Notes: generated by a model not told the origin, from the sequence alone. A stretch of DNA of 64,000 bases from Methylomarinum sp. Ch1-1 (GCF_030717995.2 NZ_CP157743.1:4180501-4244500); one strand, 5' to 3'. Shown: positions 9,303 to 18,316, counted from the stretch's first letter. Translations and numbers: made by a program.

Positions 9303-9710
9303 ATGAAAATTATTCAACGCCCATATTTGGGTGAACTGGAAATGGCGGTACTCGAATATCTTTGGGCCAAAGGCGCATTTGACGCGAATGGGGTGCATGC
9401 CGCGTTAGGCAAGACGCGCGGGATATCTCACAATACCATTCAGTCGACGCTGGAACGACTGTACAAGAAAAAGCTGTTGACGAGACAAAAAGTGAGCCGC
9501 GCCTACGTCTATGAGGCCTCGGTTAGCCGGGATGAGTTGATGGGGCGAATGATTACCGATGTCGTCCACACTCTGGTGGACGACGATGCCGACAGCATGC
9601 TGGCGGCATTCGTGGACATTGCCGCGCGCAGCGATGAAGCGCATCTGGAGCGATTGGAACAACTGATCAGCGAATATCGTTCCAAACGTTGTGATAAGAC
9701 GCCGTCATGA
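9303..9710 (+). CDS. BlaI/MecI/CopY-family winged-helix repressor
   Basis: 135 residues from ATG 9303, the usual size for the family. The N-terminal winged helix (LGELEMAVLEYLWAKGAF, then ISHNTIQSTLERLYKKKLL as recognition helix and RAYVYEA as the wing) is typical; residues about 80-130 form the helical dimerisation part. The gene overlaps the M56 peptidase gene by 4 bp (ATGA), the classic blaI-blaR1 arrangement. In characterised systems the sensor protease triggers cleavage of the repressor. Here the genes downstream are an RND metal-efflux set, not a beta-lactamase, so the likely regulon is metal or envelope stress. A dyad at 9233-9251 is a candidate operator. Confidence 0.9.
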   Translation: MKIIQRPYLGELEMAVLEYLWAKGAFDANGVHAALGKTRGISHNTIQSTLERLYKKKLLTRQKVSRAYVYEASVSRDELMGRMITDVVHTLVDDDADSMLAAFVDIAARSDEAHLERLEQLISEYRSKRCDKTPS

Positions 9711-10672
9711 GCATGCATTTTCTACAATCGGGGATTCTGGCGACGTTCTTTTTCGGCGGCCTGCTGTCGTTGCTGTCGGCCATTGGCTATCCCGGTTTCC
9801 GCCGACATTTATTGGCGCTGCCGTGTCATTTCCGCTCCAAGTTATTAGTTATGGGTCTGTGCGCCCCTCTAATATTGGGTATTTTAGTGACATTATTCGG
9901 CTTGTTGCCCTCCTGGATGGTGGATCACGACGAGGCGACGGAACATTGCGCCACGCATGCAAACGGCATGGCCCATTTATGCTGGTTTGATCCGCTCGTA
10001 CACCTGTCCGATCATTTTTGGACAATCGGCGCCGGTTTAATGGCCTGTGTCGTAGGTTACGGCATGATCGCCGCGCTTCTTTTTTGCTTACGGAATAGGC
10101 GATTTCAGGCCACGCTCAATTTGATCAGTAAATACGATGCGGAGCATCGGGTTTACCGGATCGACAGTGAACGGTCTTTCGTGTTCTCAGCCGGATTGTT
10201 TGCGCCTCGCGCTTTTATTTCTTCGCAATTGATCGAGCAACTATCCAGTCCGCATTTGGCCGTGGTGCTTGCGCATGAACAATCTCATTGCCGACGGCGC
10301 GATGTGTTATGGCGTCAGTGTTTACGTATCACAGGTCTTTTGCATTTTTCCCCCACGCGTCGACTGATGCTTGAGGATCTGGAATTGGCGCAGGAACAAA
10401 TCTGTGATACCGAGGCCGCCCAGCGCGTGGGCGATCGTCTGTTAGTCGCCGAAACGCTGATTAAGATCGTCAGGCAACATAGTGTCAGCCTGCCGGAAGC
10501 CCATCCTGCGATTAGCGCCTTTAATGGCAGTCATATCGAGCTCCGTATTCGGCAATTGTTGGAACAACCCGAACCGTTGCCCCCCTCGATGGCCTGGTTG
10601 AGTGCTTCACTGTTCGTCTTGCTGTTATCCGTCGTCGTCAGCTTGACGATGCCGCTGCATCATCTGTTTTAA
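9707..10672 (+). CDS. BlaR1/MecR1-type M56 family membrane peptidase
   Basis: 321 residues with hydrophobic segments near residues 10-30, 45-70, 105-130 and at the very C-terminus (SASLFVLLLSVVVSLTMPL). The zinc-protease motif HEQSH starts at residue 190 and is followed by a glutamate in LELAQEQICDTEA, as in M56 peptidases. It lacks the large extracytoplasmic penicillin-binding sensor of BlaR1, so the signal is not a beta-lactam sensed by that domain. Residues about 82-100 hold a His/Cys-rich stretch (DEATEHCATHANGMAHLCW) in a loop that could bind metal; this is inference. It is translationally coupled to the repressor upstream and lies 19 bp before the efflux genes. Confidence 0.88.
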   Translation: MSMHFLQSGILATFFFGGLLSLLSAIGYPGFRRHLLALPCHFRSKLLVMGLCAPLILGILVTLFGLLPSWMVDHDEATEHCATHANGMAHLCWFDPLVHLSDHFWTIGAGLMACVVGYGMIAALLFCLRNRRFQATLNLISKYDAEHRVYRIDSERSFVFSAGLFAPRAFISSQLIEQLSSPHLAVVLAHEQSHCRRRDVLWRQCLRITGLLHFSPTRRLMLEDLELAQEQICDTEAAQRVGDRLLVAETLIKIVRQHSVSLPEAHPAISAFNGSHIELRIRQLLEQPEPLPPSMAWLSASLFVLLLSVVVSLTMPLHHLF

Positions 10673-10691
10673 CTCGGATTTCCTGAGCAAA

Positions 10692-11972
10692 ATGATTTTA
10701 ACGAGACTGTTTTTGTCCTTAAAACCGATGATCAATCGGCTTTGTCCAACGCTAGGGCTACTAAGCGCCGCGCTGCTTATCGCATGGCCTTCACATGCCA
10801 AGTCGCCGTTGACCGAAACCGACTTGCTCGAACAAGTGATGCAACAAGCCAGCGTGCAAGACTGGGTTAACGGACGCCTCGATGAAGCCCAAAGCGACAT
10901 CATCGCGTCCTCGCATTGGGAAAACCCCACCTTTTCCTATGCGATGGATTTACCGGGGAAGCGAGACCAAAATGCCTTTGAAAATGCCTATATGCTGTCG
11001 CAGAAAATCGATCTCAGCGGGCGGCGTGGCCTGCGCCAATCCGCCGCGCAACAAAACTTACACGCAGTGGAAGCCGGCATCCAATCGCGTTTGGCTGAAT
11101 TCAAAGCGCAGACGCGTCAACGCTTTTTCGAGGTCCTGCATCTTCAACGTCGGGTGGATGTCGTCAATATCTGGTCGCGGCGCCTGAATGCGTTGCAAGC
11201 CATCCTGCAAAAACGGGAGCAGGCCGGCGATGTCTCCGGTTATGAGCTTAAACGAGTGCAACGGGAATGCGCCACAGCAATGACTCGGCAACAGACCGAA
11301 ATGGCTGCGTTGCAACAAAGTTGGGAAAAACTGTTCGCATTATGGCCGGAGGGTGCGAAGACTTTGTCTGCGACGCGGACCGTCTCCGGCGAATTGCTGC
11401 CCGAAACGCCTTTACCCTTGGAACACTTTCTGACCCAACTCCAGCAAACCGCCGCATTGCGCCGTCTCGCAAAACAACAATCGGCCTTGCATCTGAATGC
11501 GCAGGCGGAGGAGCGATGGCAAATTCCCCAATTCAAGCTAGGCGTCGGCGCTAAAACCTTCGATGCGCCGACCTACAGCGACACCGGCGTGTTGGTGAAC
11601 ATAGAGGTGCCGCTGCCGTTATGGAGCCAGAATAATGCCGAACGTTTGCGGCTACAGGCGCAAACACAGCAGGCCGCCAGCGAATACCAGTGGGCGTATC
11701 AAAAAACCCAAGGCGAGATCAAAGGGCTTTGGCAGGCGTTAAATAGACTGTTGCAAGCCGCCGCCAATCTGGAACGACGAGGCCGAGCGCTATCGAATGA
11801 GCTGATGACAATCGCCGAGTCGTCGTATCGAGGCGGCGAAATCGGCATTTTGGCGTTATTGGATGCTTACCGTGAACGCCAGGCCTTTAAATTGGAACGG
11901 CTCGACTTGGCTTATAAGGCGCGCCTGGCCCGCATTGAACTCGACCGATTAACCGCTGGAATGACCCCATGA
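10692..11972 (+). CDS. CzcC-like outer membrane efflux protein (TolC family)
   Basis: 426 residues: signal peptide ending about AWPSHA (36), then two repeated coiled-coil OEP domains typical of TolC/CzcC outer membrane factors (QKIDLSGRRGLRQ in the first half; VEVPLPLWSQN-like IEVPLPLWSQN in the second; ending ARIELDRLTAG). It forms the outer-membrane channel of the tripartite pump with the next two genes, whose adaptor start overlaps its stop by 4 bp. Start 10692 has a short GAG ribosome site; an alternative ATG at 10728 has none and would put the dyad at 10723-10741 over the start codon. Confidence 0.88.
   Translation: MILTRLFLSLKPMINRLCPTLGLLSAALLIAWPSHAKSPLTETDLLEQVMQQASVQDWVNGRLDEAQSDIIASSHWENPTFSYAMDLPGKRDQNAFENAYMLSQKIDLSGRRGLRQSAAQQNLHAVEAGIQSRLAEFKAQTRQRFFEVLHLQRRVDVVNIWSRRLNALQAILQKREQAGDVSGYELKRVQRECATAMTRQQTEMAALQQSWEKLFALWPEGAKTLSATRTVSGELLPETPLPLEHFLTQLQQTAALRRLAKQQSALHLNAQAEERWQIPQFKLGVGAKTFDAPTYSDTGVLVNIEVPLPLWSQNNAERLRLQAQTQQAASEYQWAYQKTQGEIKGLWQALNRLLQAAANLERRGRALSNELMTIAESSYRGGEIGILALLDAYRERQAFKLERLDLAYKARLARIELDRLTAGMTP
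10723..10741. promoter_or_regulatory. Candidate operator, dyad AACCGAT-N5-ATCGGCT
   Basis: Second occurrence of the dyad at 9233-9251 with identical half-sites except one base and the same 5-bp spacer. It lies in the first codons of the CzcC-like gene and could give the pump genes their own repressor contact or act as a roadblock to readthrough from the repressor-protease pair. Being inside coding sequence weakens the case. Confidence 0.4.
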
Positions 11973-13516
11973 AACGTTTTATAACCACCGCACTGCTCAT
12001 GCTTCTTGCCGGACTGACGGCCTGCAAGGAACCTTCGTCTGAACAAGGCGAGCAAGCGCAACAACCGCAGTCTTATGTGTTTACCGATTACACCGATGCG
12101 ACGGAATTGTTCGTCGAATTTTCCGCATTGATCGTGGGACAAACCTCGTCCTTTGCCGCGCATTTTTCCAATATGCGCACCTTTCGTCCGGTAGAGCGAG
12201 GCGTCGTGACCGTCATTCTGAGCGGCGGCGGACAGCCGGAAGAACGCTTCTCGGTCGATCAAGCGGCGGTGGCCGGTATTTTTATTCCCAAAGCTCAACC
12301 TCGCTATGCCGGCGTCAGGCAACTGACCCTCGAATTACAATCCGACAGCTTGAACGCCCGCCACGCATTAGGCGCTATCACGGTTTATCCGGATCTCAAG
12401 ACGGCGCTCGCCAACGCCGGCGAAGAGAGTGAAGACGGCAACGACATTACCTTTCTGAAAGAACAGCAATGGAAGGTCGATTTCGCCACCGAAGTCGTCA
12501 CTCGGCAACCGCTGCAACCGTCGGTGCGGGCCTTGGCATCGATCAAGGCCGCGACAGGCCATGAGGCATGGGTATCCGCGCCGCTTAACGGTCATGTGTT
12601 AACCGAGGCTTCAGGCGTGCCGAAGGTCGGTGGCCGCGTTAAAAAAGGCCAGGTTCTGGCGACGCTGGGCGCCCGTCTAAGCGGTTCCAGTGATTTGGCG
12701 GAACTGGAAATGAGCGTACAAACCGCGCGTGCTCGTTACCAATTGGCCGACAGCGAGCGGCAACGGTTGCAGAAATTGTTCAACGAACAAGCGGTTGCCA
12801 AGCGCCGATTGCTGGAGGCGGAAAGCAACGCCAAAGTCACGCGGGCAGAACTACAGGCGGCGCAAAAACGCTTGCGGCAAACCCATCAACAAGCGGCGGG
12901 AGGAACATCGGGCGTTAAACTTTACGCCCCAATCAACGGCGTCTTGACGGCGGTCAATATCGCCGCCGGCAGCTATGTCGAAGAAGGCGATGCCTTGTTC
13001 CAATTGATCGATCCGCAGACATTATGGCTGGAAACGCGGGTGGCCGAAGCGGATTCAGGACGTTTAGGGCCGCCCGAGCGGGTCGGTTTCAAGGTGGCCG
13101 GCATGGAAAAGTCGTTTACCATCAAGCTGGGGGAAAACGGCCAACTCGTCGCTTACGGACAACTTGTGGACTCGGTTACGCGCACCTTGCCGCTGGTATT
13201 CGAATTCGACAACGCCGACCTGAAGCTGGCGGCGGGCTTGCTCGCCGAGGCCCGCCTCTATCATGGCGATAGCCGATTGGCGCTGGCCGTTCCGGAAACA
13301 GCGTTGATCGATGATAACGGACAAGATGTGGTGTTCGTGCATGCCAGTGGCGAATCTTTTCAACGGCGGGTGCTGCGCCTCGGCATCCGCGATCAGGGTT
13401 ATGCCGAAGTGCTGAGCGGTTTGAATGACGGCGAGCGTGTGGTGACGACAGGGGCGTACCTGGTGCACTTGGCGTCCTCTTCGACTCAGCCGGCCGCTCA
13501 CGGTCACGCGCATTAG
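11969..13516 (+). CDS. CzcB/HlyD-like RND periplasmic adaptor lipoprotein
   Basis: 515 residues. A lipoprotein signal (LLMLLAGLTAC) puts it on the periplasmic side of a membrane. Residues about 30-140 are an extra N-terminal beta domain seen in metal-efflux adaptors; the barrel-sandwich and alpha-hairpin follow (VRKGQ-like GGRVKKGQVLATLG, then ELEMSVQTARARYQLADSERQRLQ split by the hairpin, then LYAPINGVLTAV), with the membrane-proximal domain at the end (DGERVVTTGAYLV). The C-terminus is histidine-rich (AAHGHAH), consistent with metal handling. It overlaps the gene before it by 4 bp and sits 12 bp before the pump gene. Confidence 0.9.
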   Translation: MKRFITTALLMLLAGLTACKEPSSEQGEQAQQPQSYVFTDYTDATELFVEFSALIVGQTSSFAAHFSNMRTFRPVERGVVTVILSGGGQPEERFSVDQAAVAGIFIPKAQPRYAGVRQLTLELQSDSLNARHALGAITVYPDLKTALANAGEESEDGNDITFLKEQQWKVDFATEVVTRQPLQPSVRALASIKAATGHEAWVSAPLNGHVLTEASGVPKVGGRVKKGQVLATLGARLSGSSDLAELEMSVQTARARYQLADSERQRLQKLFNEQAVAKRRLLEAESNAKVTRAELQAAQKRLRQTHQQAAGGTSGVKLYAPINGVLTAVNIAAGSYVEEGDALFQLIDPQTLWLETRVAEADSGRLGPPERVGFKVAGMEKSFTIKLGENGQLVAYGQLVDSVTRTLPLVFEFDNADLKLAAGLLAEARLYHGDSRLALAVPETALIDDNGQDVVFVHASGESFQRRVLRLGIRDQGYAEVLSGLNDGERVVTTGAYLVHLASSSTQPAAHGHAH

Positions 13517-13528
13517 CAGAGGAACGAC

Positions 13529-16500
13529 ATGATTGCACAGTTAATTGACTGGTCATTGAAAAATCGTCTGTTCGTGTTGGTGGGCGCGACCTTATTGTTG
13601 TTTTGGGGCGCTTACGAAACGCAGCGCATGCCGATCGACGTCTTGCCGGATTTGACCGCGCCTACCGTCACGGTGATCAGTGAAGCCCATGGCATGGCGC
13701 CCACCGAAGTCGAGCGCCTGATTACCTTTCCGATCGAAACCGCGTTGAACGGCGCCGCCGGTGTCCGCAGGGTGCGTTCCAACACCGGCATCGGCCTCGC
13801 CGTGGTCATCGTCGAGTTCGATTGGGGCACCGATATCTATCAGGCGCGGCAGGTCGTGGCCGAGAAACTGCAACTCGCGCGCAGTCATCTGCCGGCCGAT
13901 ATCGCCGCGCCGGTGATGGCGCCGATCACGTCGGTGATGGGCGAGATCTTGTTCATCGCGCTTGAATCTAAACAACACGACAGCTTGAGTCTCAAGACCA
14001 CGGCGGATTGGGTGGTGAGACGCCGGTTGTTGGCGGTCTCCGGCGTCGCCGAGGTCATTCCGATCGGCGGCGACACCAAACAATATCAAGTGGAAGTAAA
14101 GCCGGAACGTTTGGCCGCCTACGGCCTGACCTTGAACGAGGTGATTGCCGCCGTGCGTGAAACCAACAGCAATGCCTCGGCGGGGTTTTATACCGCATCC
14201 GGACAGGAATATCTGATTCAAGGCATCGGCAGGGTTCAGCGCTTGGACGATATCGGCGAAGCGGTGGTCGCACAGCGTCAGGGTCTGCCCGTGCTGGTGC
14301 GCGATGTCGCCGAGATCAAAATCGGGCCGGCGCTAAAGCGCGGCACCGGTTCCCATAACGGCCATCCCGCCGTGATTCTGGGCGTGCAAAAACAACCCGG
14401 CGTCAACACGCTGGCCTTAACCGAGCGACTGGATGCTGTGCTGGCCGACATTCAAAAAACCTTACCGGCAGGCATGGTCTTGGATGCCAATATCTTCAGA
14501 CAGGCCGATTTCATTGCCGTGTCGGTGCACAATCTGTTGGACGCGCTACGTGACGGTGCGATTCTGGTCGTCATCATCCTCTATGTGTTTTTGATGAGTG
14601 GGCGGGCGACGCTGATCACCTTGATCGCCATTCCCATCTCGATGATCACGGCTCTGTTAGCGATGAAAGCGATGGGGGCCACCGTCAATACCATGACCCT
14701 GGGCGGTCTGGCGATCGCGCTGGGGGCGTTGGTCGACGATGCGATCATCGTGGTCGAAAATACCGTGCGCCGCATGCGCGAAAACATCCGTTTGCCGGAA
14801 ACCGAACGCATGGCGACGAGCCGGCTGGTTTTCAACGCCAGCCATGAAATACTGGGGTCGATCGTCTTTGCCACTTTGATCATCATGCTGGTGTTCGTGC
14901 CGCTGTTTTTCCTGAGCGGCGTGGAAGGTCTGTTGTTACAGCCCTTGGGCATGGCGTATATCGTCGCCATCGCCACGTCGTTGCTGGTCGCCGTGACCAT
15001 TACGCCGGTCTTGAGCTATTTCCTGTTGCCGACCTCCGGCGCCGTGCGCGAGGACAAGGAAGGCCGCCTGGTCATTTGGTTGAAGCAGCATTACACCCCG
15101 CTGCTGGAAGGTTCGTTAACACGTTGGCGCAGCATCAGCCTGATGTCCGCCGCGATGCTGCTGATCGCCCTGGTCGGCTTGTTGTTGTCGGGGCGGGCGT
15201 TCTTGCCGGAATTCAATGAAGGCAGTTTGACGATCAGCGCCGTTACGTTGCCAGGCACGTCGTTGCAGCAATCCGATCAATTGGCGCAGCGGGTCGAGGA
15301 GATCATTTTGGAGCAGCCCGAGGTCGTCACCACCGCCAGACGAACGGGACGCGCCGAACTCGACCCGCATGCGCAACAGGTGTTCGCCTCGGAAATCGAT
15401 GTCAGCTTGAAAATGCAAGACCGCAGCAAAGCCGAATTCCTGTCCGAATTGAGAAAAGCGTTGACCGCCGTGCCGGGTACGGCCATCGTGATCGGACAAC
15501 CCATTTCCCATCGCATAGACCATATGCTGTCCGGCACGCGGGCGAATATCGCCATCAAGCTGTTCGGACAGGATTTGAACGAGCTGCGGCGCTTGGCCGA
15601 ACAGGTCAAAAAACTGACCGAACAAGTTCCGGGGGCCGTGGATGTGGCGATTGACAATCCCGCCGACGTGCCTTTTTTGAACGTCAAATTCAATCGGCAG
15701 GCGCTGGCCCGCTATGGCCTCAGCATCGGCACGGTGGCCGAAGCCATAGAAACGGCCTTTGCCGGGCGGGCCGTTTCACGCGTCATCGAAGACGTCGGCA
15801 GTTTTGATTTAGTCGTCCGCTATGGCACGGAAGCCTTGGAAGATTTGCAAACGATACGCTCGACATTGATCATGACCCCATCCGGCGCGCAACTCCCTCT
15901 GCACGCCTTGGCCGATATTGGTAAAACGCGCGGACCCAACACCATCAGTCGGGAGAACGCGCAGCGCAAGATTGTCGTCATGGCGAACGTCGCCGAACGC
16001 GATCTGGCCGGCGTGGTGCAAGATATTCAGAGCGGTATCGAGGAACAAATCCGTTTTCCCAAGGGCTACTATGTCGAATATGGCGGTCAATTCGAGAGCG
16101 CCGAACAAGCGTCCAAGACCTTGTTCATCGTCGGATCCATCGTCATCGTCGGTATATTCTTGTTGTTGTTTGTCGCGTTCCATTCGGCGGGCGATGCCTT
16201 GTTGGTGATGTTGAATCTGCCATTAGCGCTGATTGGCGGCGTGATCGGCGTGTATTGTGCCGACGGCATCCTGTCGGTCGCCTCGATTATCGGCTTCATT
16301 ACCTTATTCGGCATCGCTACCCGTAACGGCGTCATGATGATCAGCCATATCCACCATCTAGTGCAAGACACAGGGATAAACGACCTATACCAAGCGGTGA
16401 AACTCGGCGCATTGGAACGCTTGTCGCCGATTCTGATGACCGCCTTGGGCACCGGTCTGGCGTTGATCCCGCTGGCTCTTAGCGGGGGCGAACCCGGCAG

Positions 16501-16639
16501 TGAAATTCAAGCGCCGATGGCAATCGTGATTCTGTTTGGCTTGCTGACCTCCACCGCGCTGAACATGCTGGTCATACCGGCTTTGTATTATCGCTTCGGT
16601 TCCATGCGGAAACTCACGAATCAACAAGATGAACCTTGA
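13529..16639 (+). CDS. CzcA/CusA-type heavy-metal RND efflux pump
   Basis: 1036 residues, normal for HME-RND pumps, which use the proton gradient to expel metal ions through the outer membrane channel. Two sets of membrane helices flank two large periplasmic loops; features include RMPIDVLPDLTAPTV after TM1 and the TM4 segment GALVDDAIIVVEN. Characterised Zn/Co pumps have DFGxxxDGAVVMVEN and Cu/Ag pumps have a different acidic pattern; this VDD variant leaves the substrate ion undecided. Ribosome site AGAGGAACGAC precedes the start. Last gene of the blaI-blaR1-C-B-A cluster. Confidence 0.92.
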   Translation: MIAQLIDWSLKNRLFVLVGATLLLFWGAYETQRMPIDVLPDLTAPTVTVISEAHGMAPTEVERLITFPIETALNGAAGVRRVRSNTGIGLAVVIVEFDWGTDIYQARQVVAEKLQLARSHLPADIAAPVMAPITSVMGEILFIALESKQHDSLSLKTTADWVVRRRLLAVSGVAEVIPIGGDTKQYQVEVKPERLAAYGLTLNEVIAAVRETNSNASAGFYTASGQEYLIQGIGRVQRLDDIGEAVVAQRQGLPVLVRDVAEIKIGPALKRGTGSHNGHPAVILGVQKQPGVNTLALTERLDAVLADIQKTLPAGMVLDANIFRQADFIAVSVHNLLDALRDGAILVVIILYVFLMSGRATLITLIAIPISMITALLAMKAMGATVNTMTLGGLAIALGALVDDAIIVVENTVRRMRENIRLPETERMATSRLVFNASHEILGSIVFATLIIMLVFVPLFFLSGVEGLLLQPLGMAYIVAIATSLLVAVTITPVLSYFLLPTSGAVREDKEGRLVIWLKQHYTPLLEGSLTRWRSISLMSAAMLLIALVGLLLSGRAFLPEFNEGSLTISAVTLPGTSLQQSDQLAQRVEEIILEQPEVVTTARRTGRAELDPHAQQVFASEIDVSLKMQDRSKAEFLSELRKALTAVPGTAIVIGQPISHRIDHMLSGTRANIAIKLFGQDLNELRRLAEQVKKLTEQVPGAVDVAIDNPADVPFLNVKFNRQALARYGLSIGTVAEAIETAFAGRAVSRVIEDVGSFDLVVRYGTEALEDLQTIRSTLIMTPSGAQLPLHALADIGKTRGPNTISRENAQRKIVVMANVAERDLAGVVQDIQSGIEEQIRFPKGYYVEYGGQFESAEQASKTLFIVGSIVIVGIFLLLFVAFHSAGDALLVMLNLPLALIGGVIGVYCADGILSVASIIGFITLFGIATRNGVMMISHIHHLVQDTGINDLYQAVKLGALERLSPILMTALGTGLALIPLALSGGEPGSEIQAPMAIVILFGLLTSTALNMLVIPALYYRFGSMRKLTNQQDEP

Positions 16640-16823
16640 TTTGTGTCTCGCCCCTTTGTCGCGACGACTATGGAGTGGAGCAATAAGGGAGGAGGATTTT
16701 GTTACAAATCCATTCAGGTTCTGAGCGGTTTAGTGCAGCTATATTTTTATCCGGTTATTAAGCCCAACACTGGCTACTTTAACGACCTCAACTATATTAC
16801 TATTTAAGTTTTTGGAGAGACCT

Positions 16824-17147
16824 ATGCGTTCATTGATCTTACTTTGTACATTGTTGTTATCAGCGTCAATGTATTCCACTGCGTTTGCCGATTCCGACAA
16901 AAATGAGTCCGGAAAAGGCCGGCAATATTCCAAAGAGCGATCCAAGGAGGCATGGAAGCGTGAACGAGAGCATCAACGCGAAGCAGCTAAAGACCGTCGA
17001 GAATATGAGCGCGAGCAACGCAAACATTTCGAAGAAATGGAGCGGGAAGACAGAAAGCACTACGAGGAGATGGAACGGGAAGACAGAAAATATTTTGAAG
17101 AAATGCGGCGCGAAAGTCGTCAACATGAAAAAGAAATGTCACGCTAA
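16824..17147 (+). CDS. Small secreted Glu/Arg-rich helical protein
   Basis: 107 residues from ATG 16824 with GGAGAG 7 nt before it. A signal peptide (to about FAFA-type site TAFA, residue 22) is followed by an almost purely charged region with a repeated decapeptide-like unit (EEMEREDRKHY, EEMEREDRKYF). Such i/i+4 Glu-Arg spacing predicts a long single helix or coiled coil. No family recognised. It stands alone after the pump genes, about 185 bp downstream, and may be periplasmic and stress-related, which is inference. Confidence 0.75.
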   Translation: MRSLILLCTLLLSASMYSTAFADSDKNESGKGRQYSKERSKEAWKREREHQREAAKDRREYEREQRKHFEEMEREDRKHYEEMEREDRKYFEEMRRESRQHEKEMSR

Positions 17148-17167
17148 TATGTGGCTTTTGACAGCCT

Positions 17168-17262
17168 AACGATCAGGCGCTTGAGCGCCACCCTAACCAG
17201 TGAAAGTATCAGGCGCCTGATCGTTCCCTCTCCCCGGCCCTCTCCCAAAGGGCGAGGGAGAT
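17168..17262. repeat. Palindromic intergenic repeat
   Basis: A perfect 13-bp inverted repeat AACGATCAGGCGC (17168-17180) and its complement (17213-17225) with GGCGCTTGAGCGCC overlapping the left arm, followed by a CCCTCTCCC / GGGCGAGGGAG hairpin (17226-17262). It could terminate the preceding transcript but has no T run, so a dispersed extragenic palindrome is likelier. Confidence 0.6.
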
Positions 17263-17340
17263 TAAGGCGCCACTTCGCGACTTTCATAGTAAACATTGAT
17301 GATCACCCGAAATTCACATCGATAATTGGAATTGCCATTC

Positions 17341-17688
17341 ATGTACGCCTTAAGCAAGGTGGTCATCACCAGCCTGATCATCGTCGCCATATCGGAACTG
17401 TCGAAACGCAGCGCTTTTTTCGGCGCATTGTTAGCCTCTTTGCCGTTGGTTTCGATTCTGGCGATGATGTGGCTATACATCGATACGCGAGACGTCGAAA
17501 AAATCGCTGCGTTAGCCGGCAGTGTGTTTTGGCTGGTCATTCCGTCTTTGCTGTTTTTTATCAGCTTGCCCTTGTTACTTAAAAAAGGGATGAATTTTTA
17601 TCTGAGCATGGGCTTGTCGATGCTCGCAACGGCGGCCTGTTATATTCTGATGATTAAATGTCTCGGCTACTTCAACATAAAGCTGTAA
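17341..17688 (+). CDS. DUF3147-like small inner membrane protein
   Basis: 115 residues from ATG 17341 (MYALSKVVITSL). Four hydrophobic segments (about 5-25, 28-50, 63-83, 90-110) with short loops containing SKRSAFFGALLASLPLVS, a pattern I associate with the DUF3147 family of unknown function. It lies alone between repeat-rich spacers. A slightly longer start at TTG 17326 is less likely. Confidence 0.7.
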   Translation: MYALSKVVITSLIIVAISELSKRSAFFGALLASLPLVSILAMMWLYIDTRDVEKIAALAGSVFWLVIPSLLFFISLPLLLKKGMNFYLSMGLSMLATAACYILMIKCLGYFNIKL

Positions 17689-18022
17689 GTGTAAAGGGAG
17701 ATAAAGGCCTGGCCAAGTCTAGCTGAGTGGTGAGCTGGGATACGCTCATAACAAATCGAAGTAAAATACGAATGTCAGCTACAATGGCCGAACAGAGACC
17801 ATCAAGCCAGATTAAGATCTAACGAATGTTTGAAGCATCCTAGGAGGCTGTTCGAGAATAGCAACCTCAGTTTTCCAGGCACAATATTTAGTGCTTAATA
17901 ATACTTAAAGACTCTATATATTGACGTGAAATGAGTTAAACGTTAGTTCTCGGACAGGCTCCTAGTACAAATAACAAAATTGCCAAAGCATGCTCAGATT
18001 GATTTCAGATGGCATGGCCATT
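17689..18022. other. Intergenic, no gene seen
   Basis: AT-rich stretch with an imperfect repeat GTTCTCGGACAGGCTCC / GGAGGCTGTTCGAGAATAG (about 17841-17860 and 17945-17963) that forms an inverted pair roughly 100 bp apart. No open frame, RNA or promoter that I can support. Confidence 0.5.
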
Positions 18023-18031
18023 TTATCTTTC

Positions 18032-18197
18032 CAGCAATTCCCAATTTGAGTATTTTTGCGGGGTTTAGGGTATGGGGTGTGTCTGTCGAGGAGCGCCGTA
18101 AACCCATCCATGGGGGCTTGACGGCAGCATCCTTGCTGCCGACATCCTCGCCAAACACACCCCATGCCCTTTTTGAACGCCAAAGTGGGAATTGCTG
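18032..18197. mobile_element. MITE A (166 bp), short form without nested palindrome
   Basis: Ends CAGCAATTCCCA and TGGGAATTGCTG are inverted repeats identical to the ends of the DDE insertion sequence at 59568-60975. It is bounded by a perfect 9-bp target duplication TTATCTTTC at 18023-18031 and 18198-18206. The interior is itself largely palindromic (GCAGCATCCTTGCTGCCGAC and GGGGTGTGTCTG). Compared with MITEs B and C it lacks the nested 75-bp element. No coding capacity, so movement needs a transposase from elsewhere. Confidence 0.93.
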
Positions 18198-18316
18198 TTA
18201 TCTTTCGTCCCTATCCGTGATTTGCCGGCGACTATGCTAAAATCTAGCTAATAAACCACGCTTGCCGGGTTTGCGCGTCCAGCGCTAATTTCACCCATAA
18301 ATCGTTTCGATCGCAT

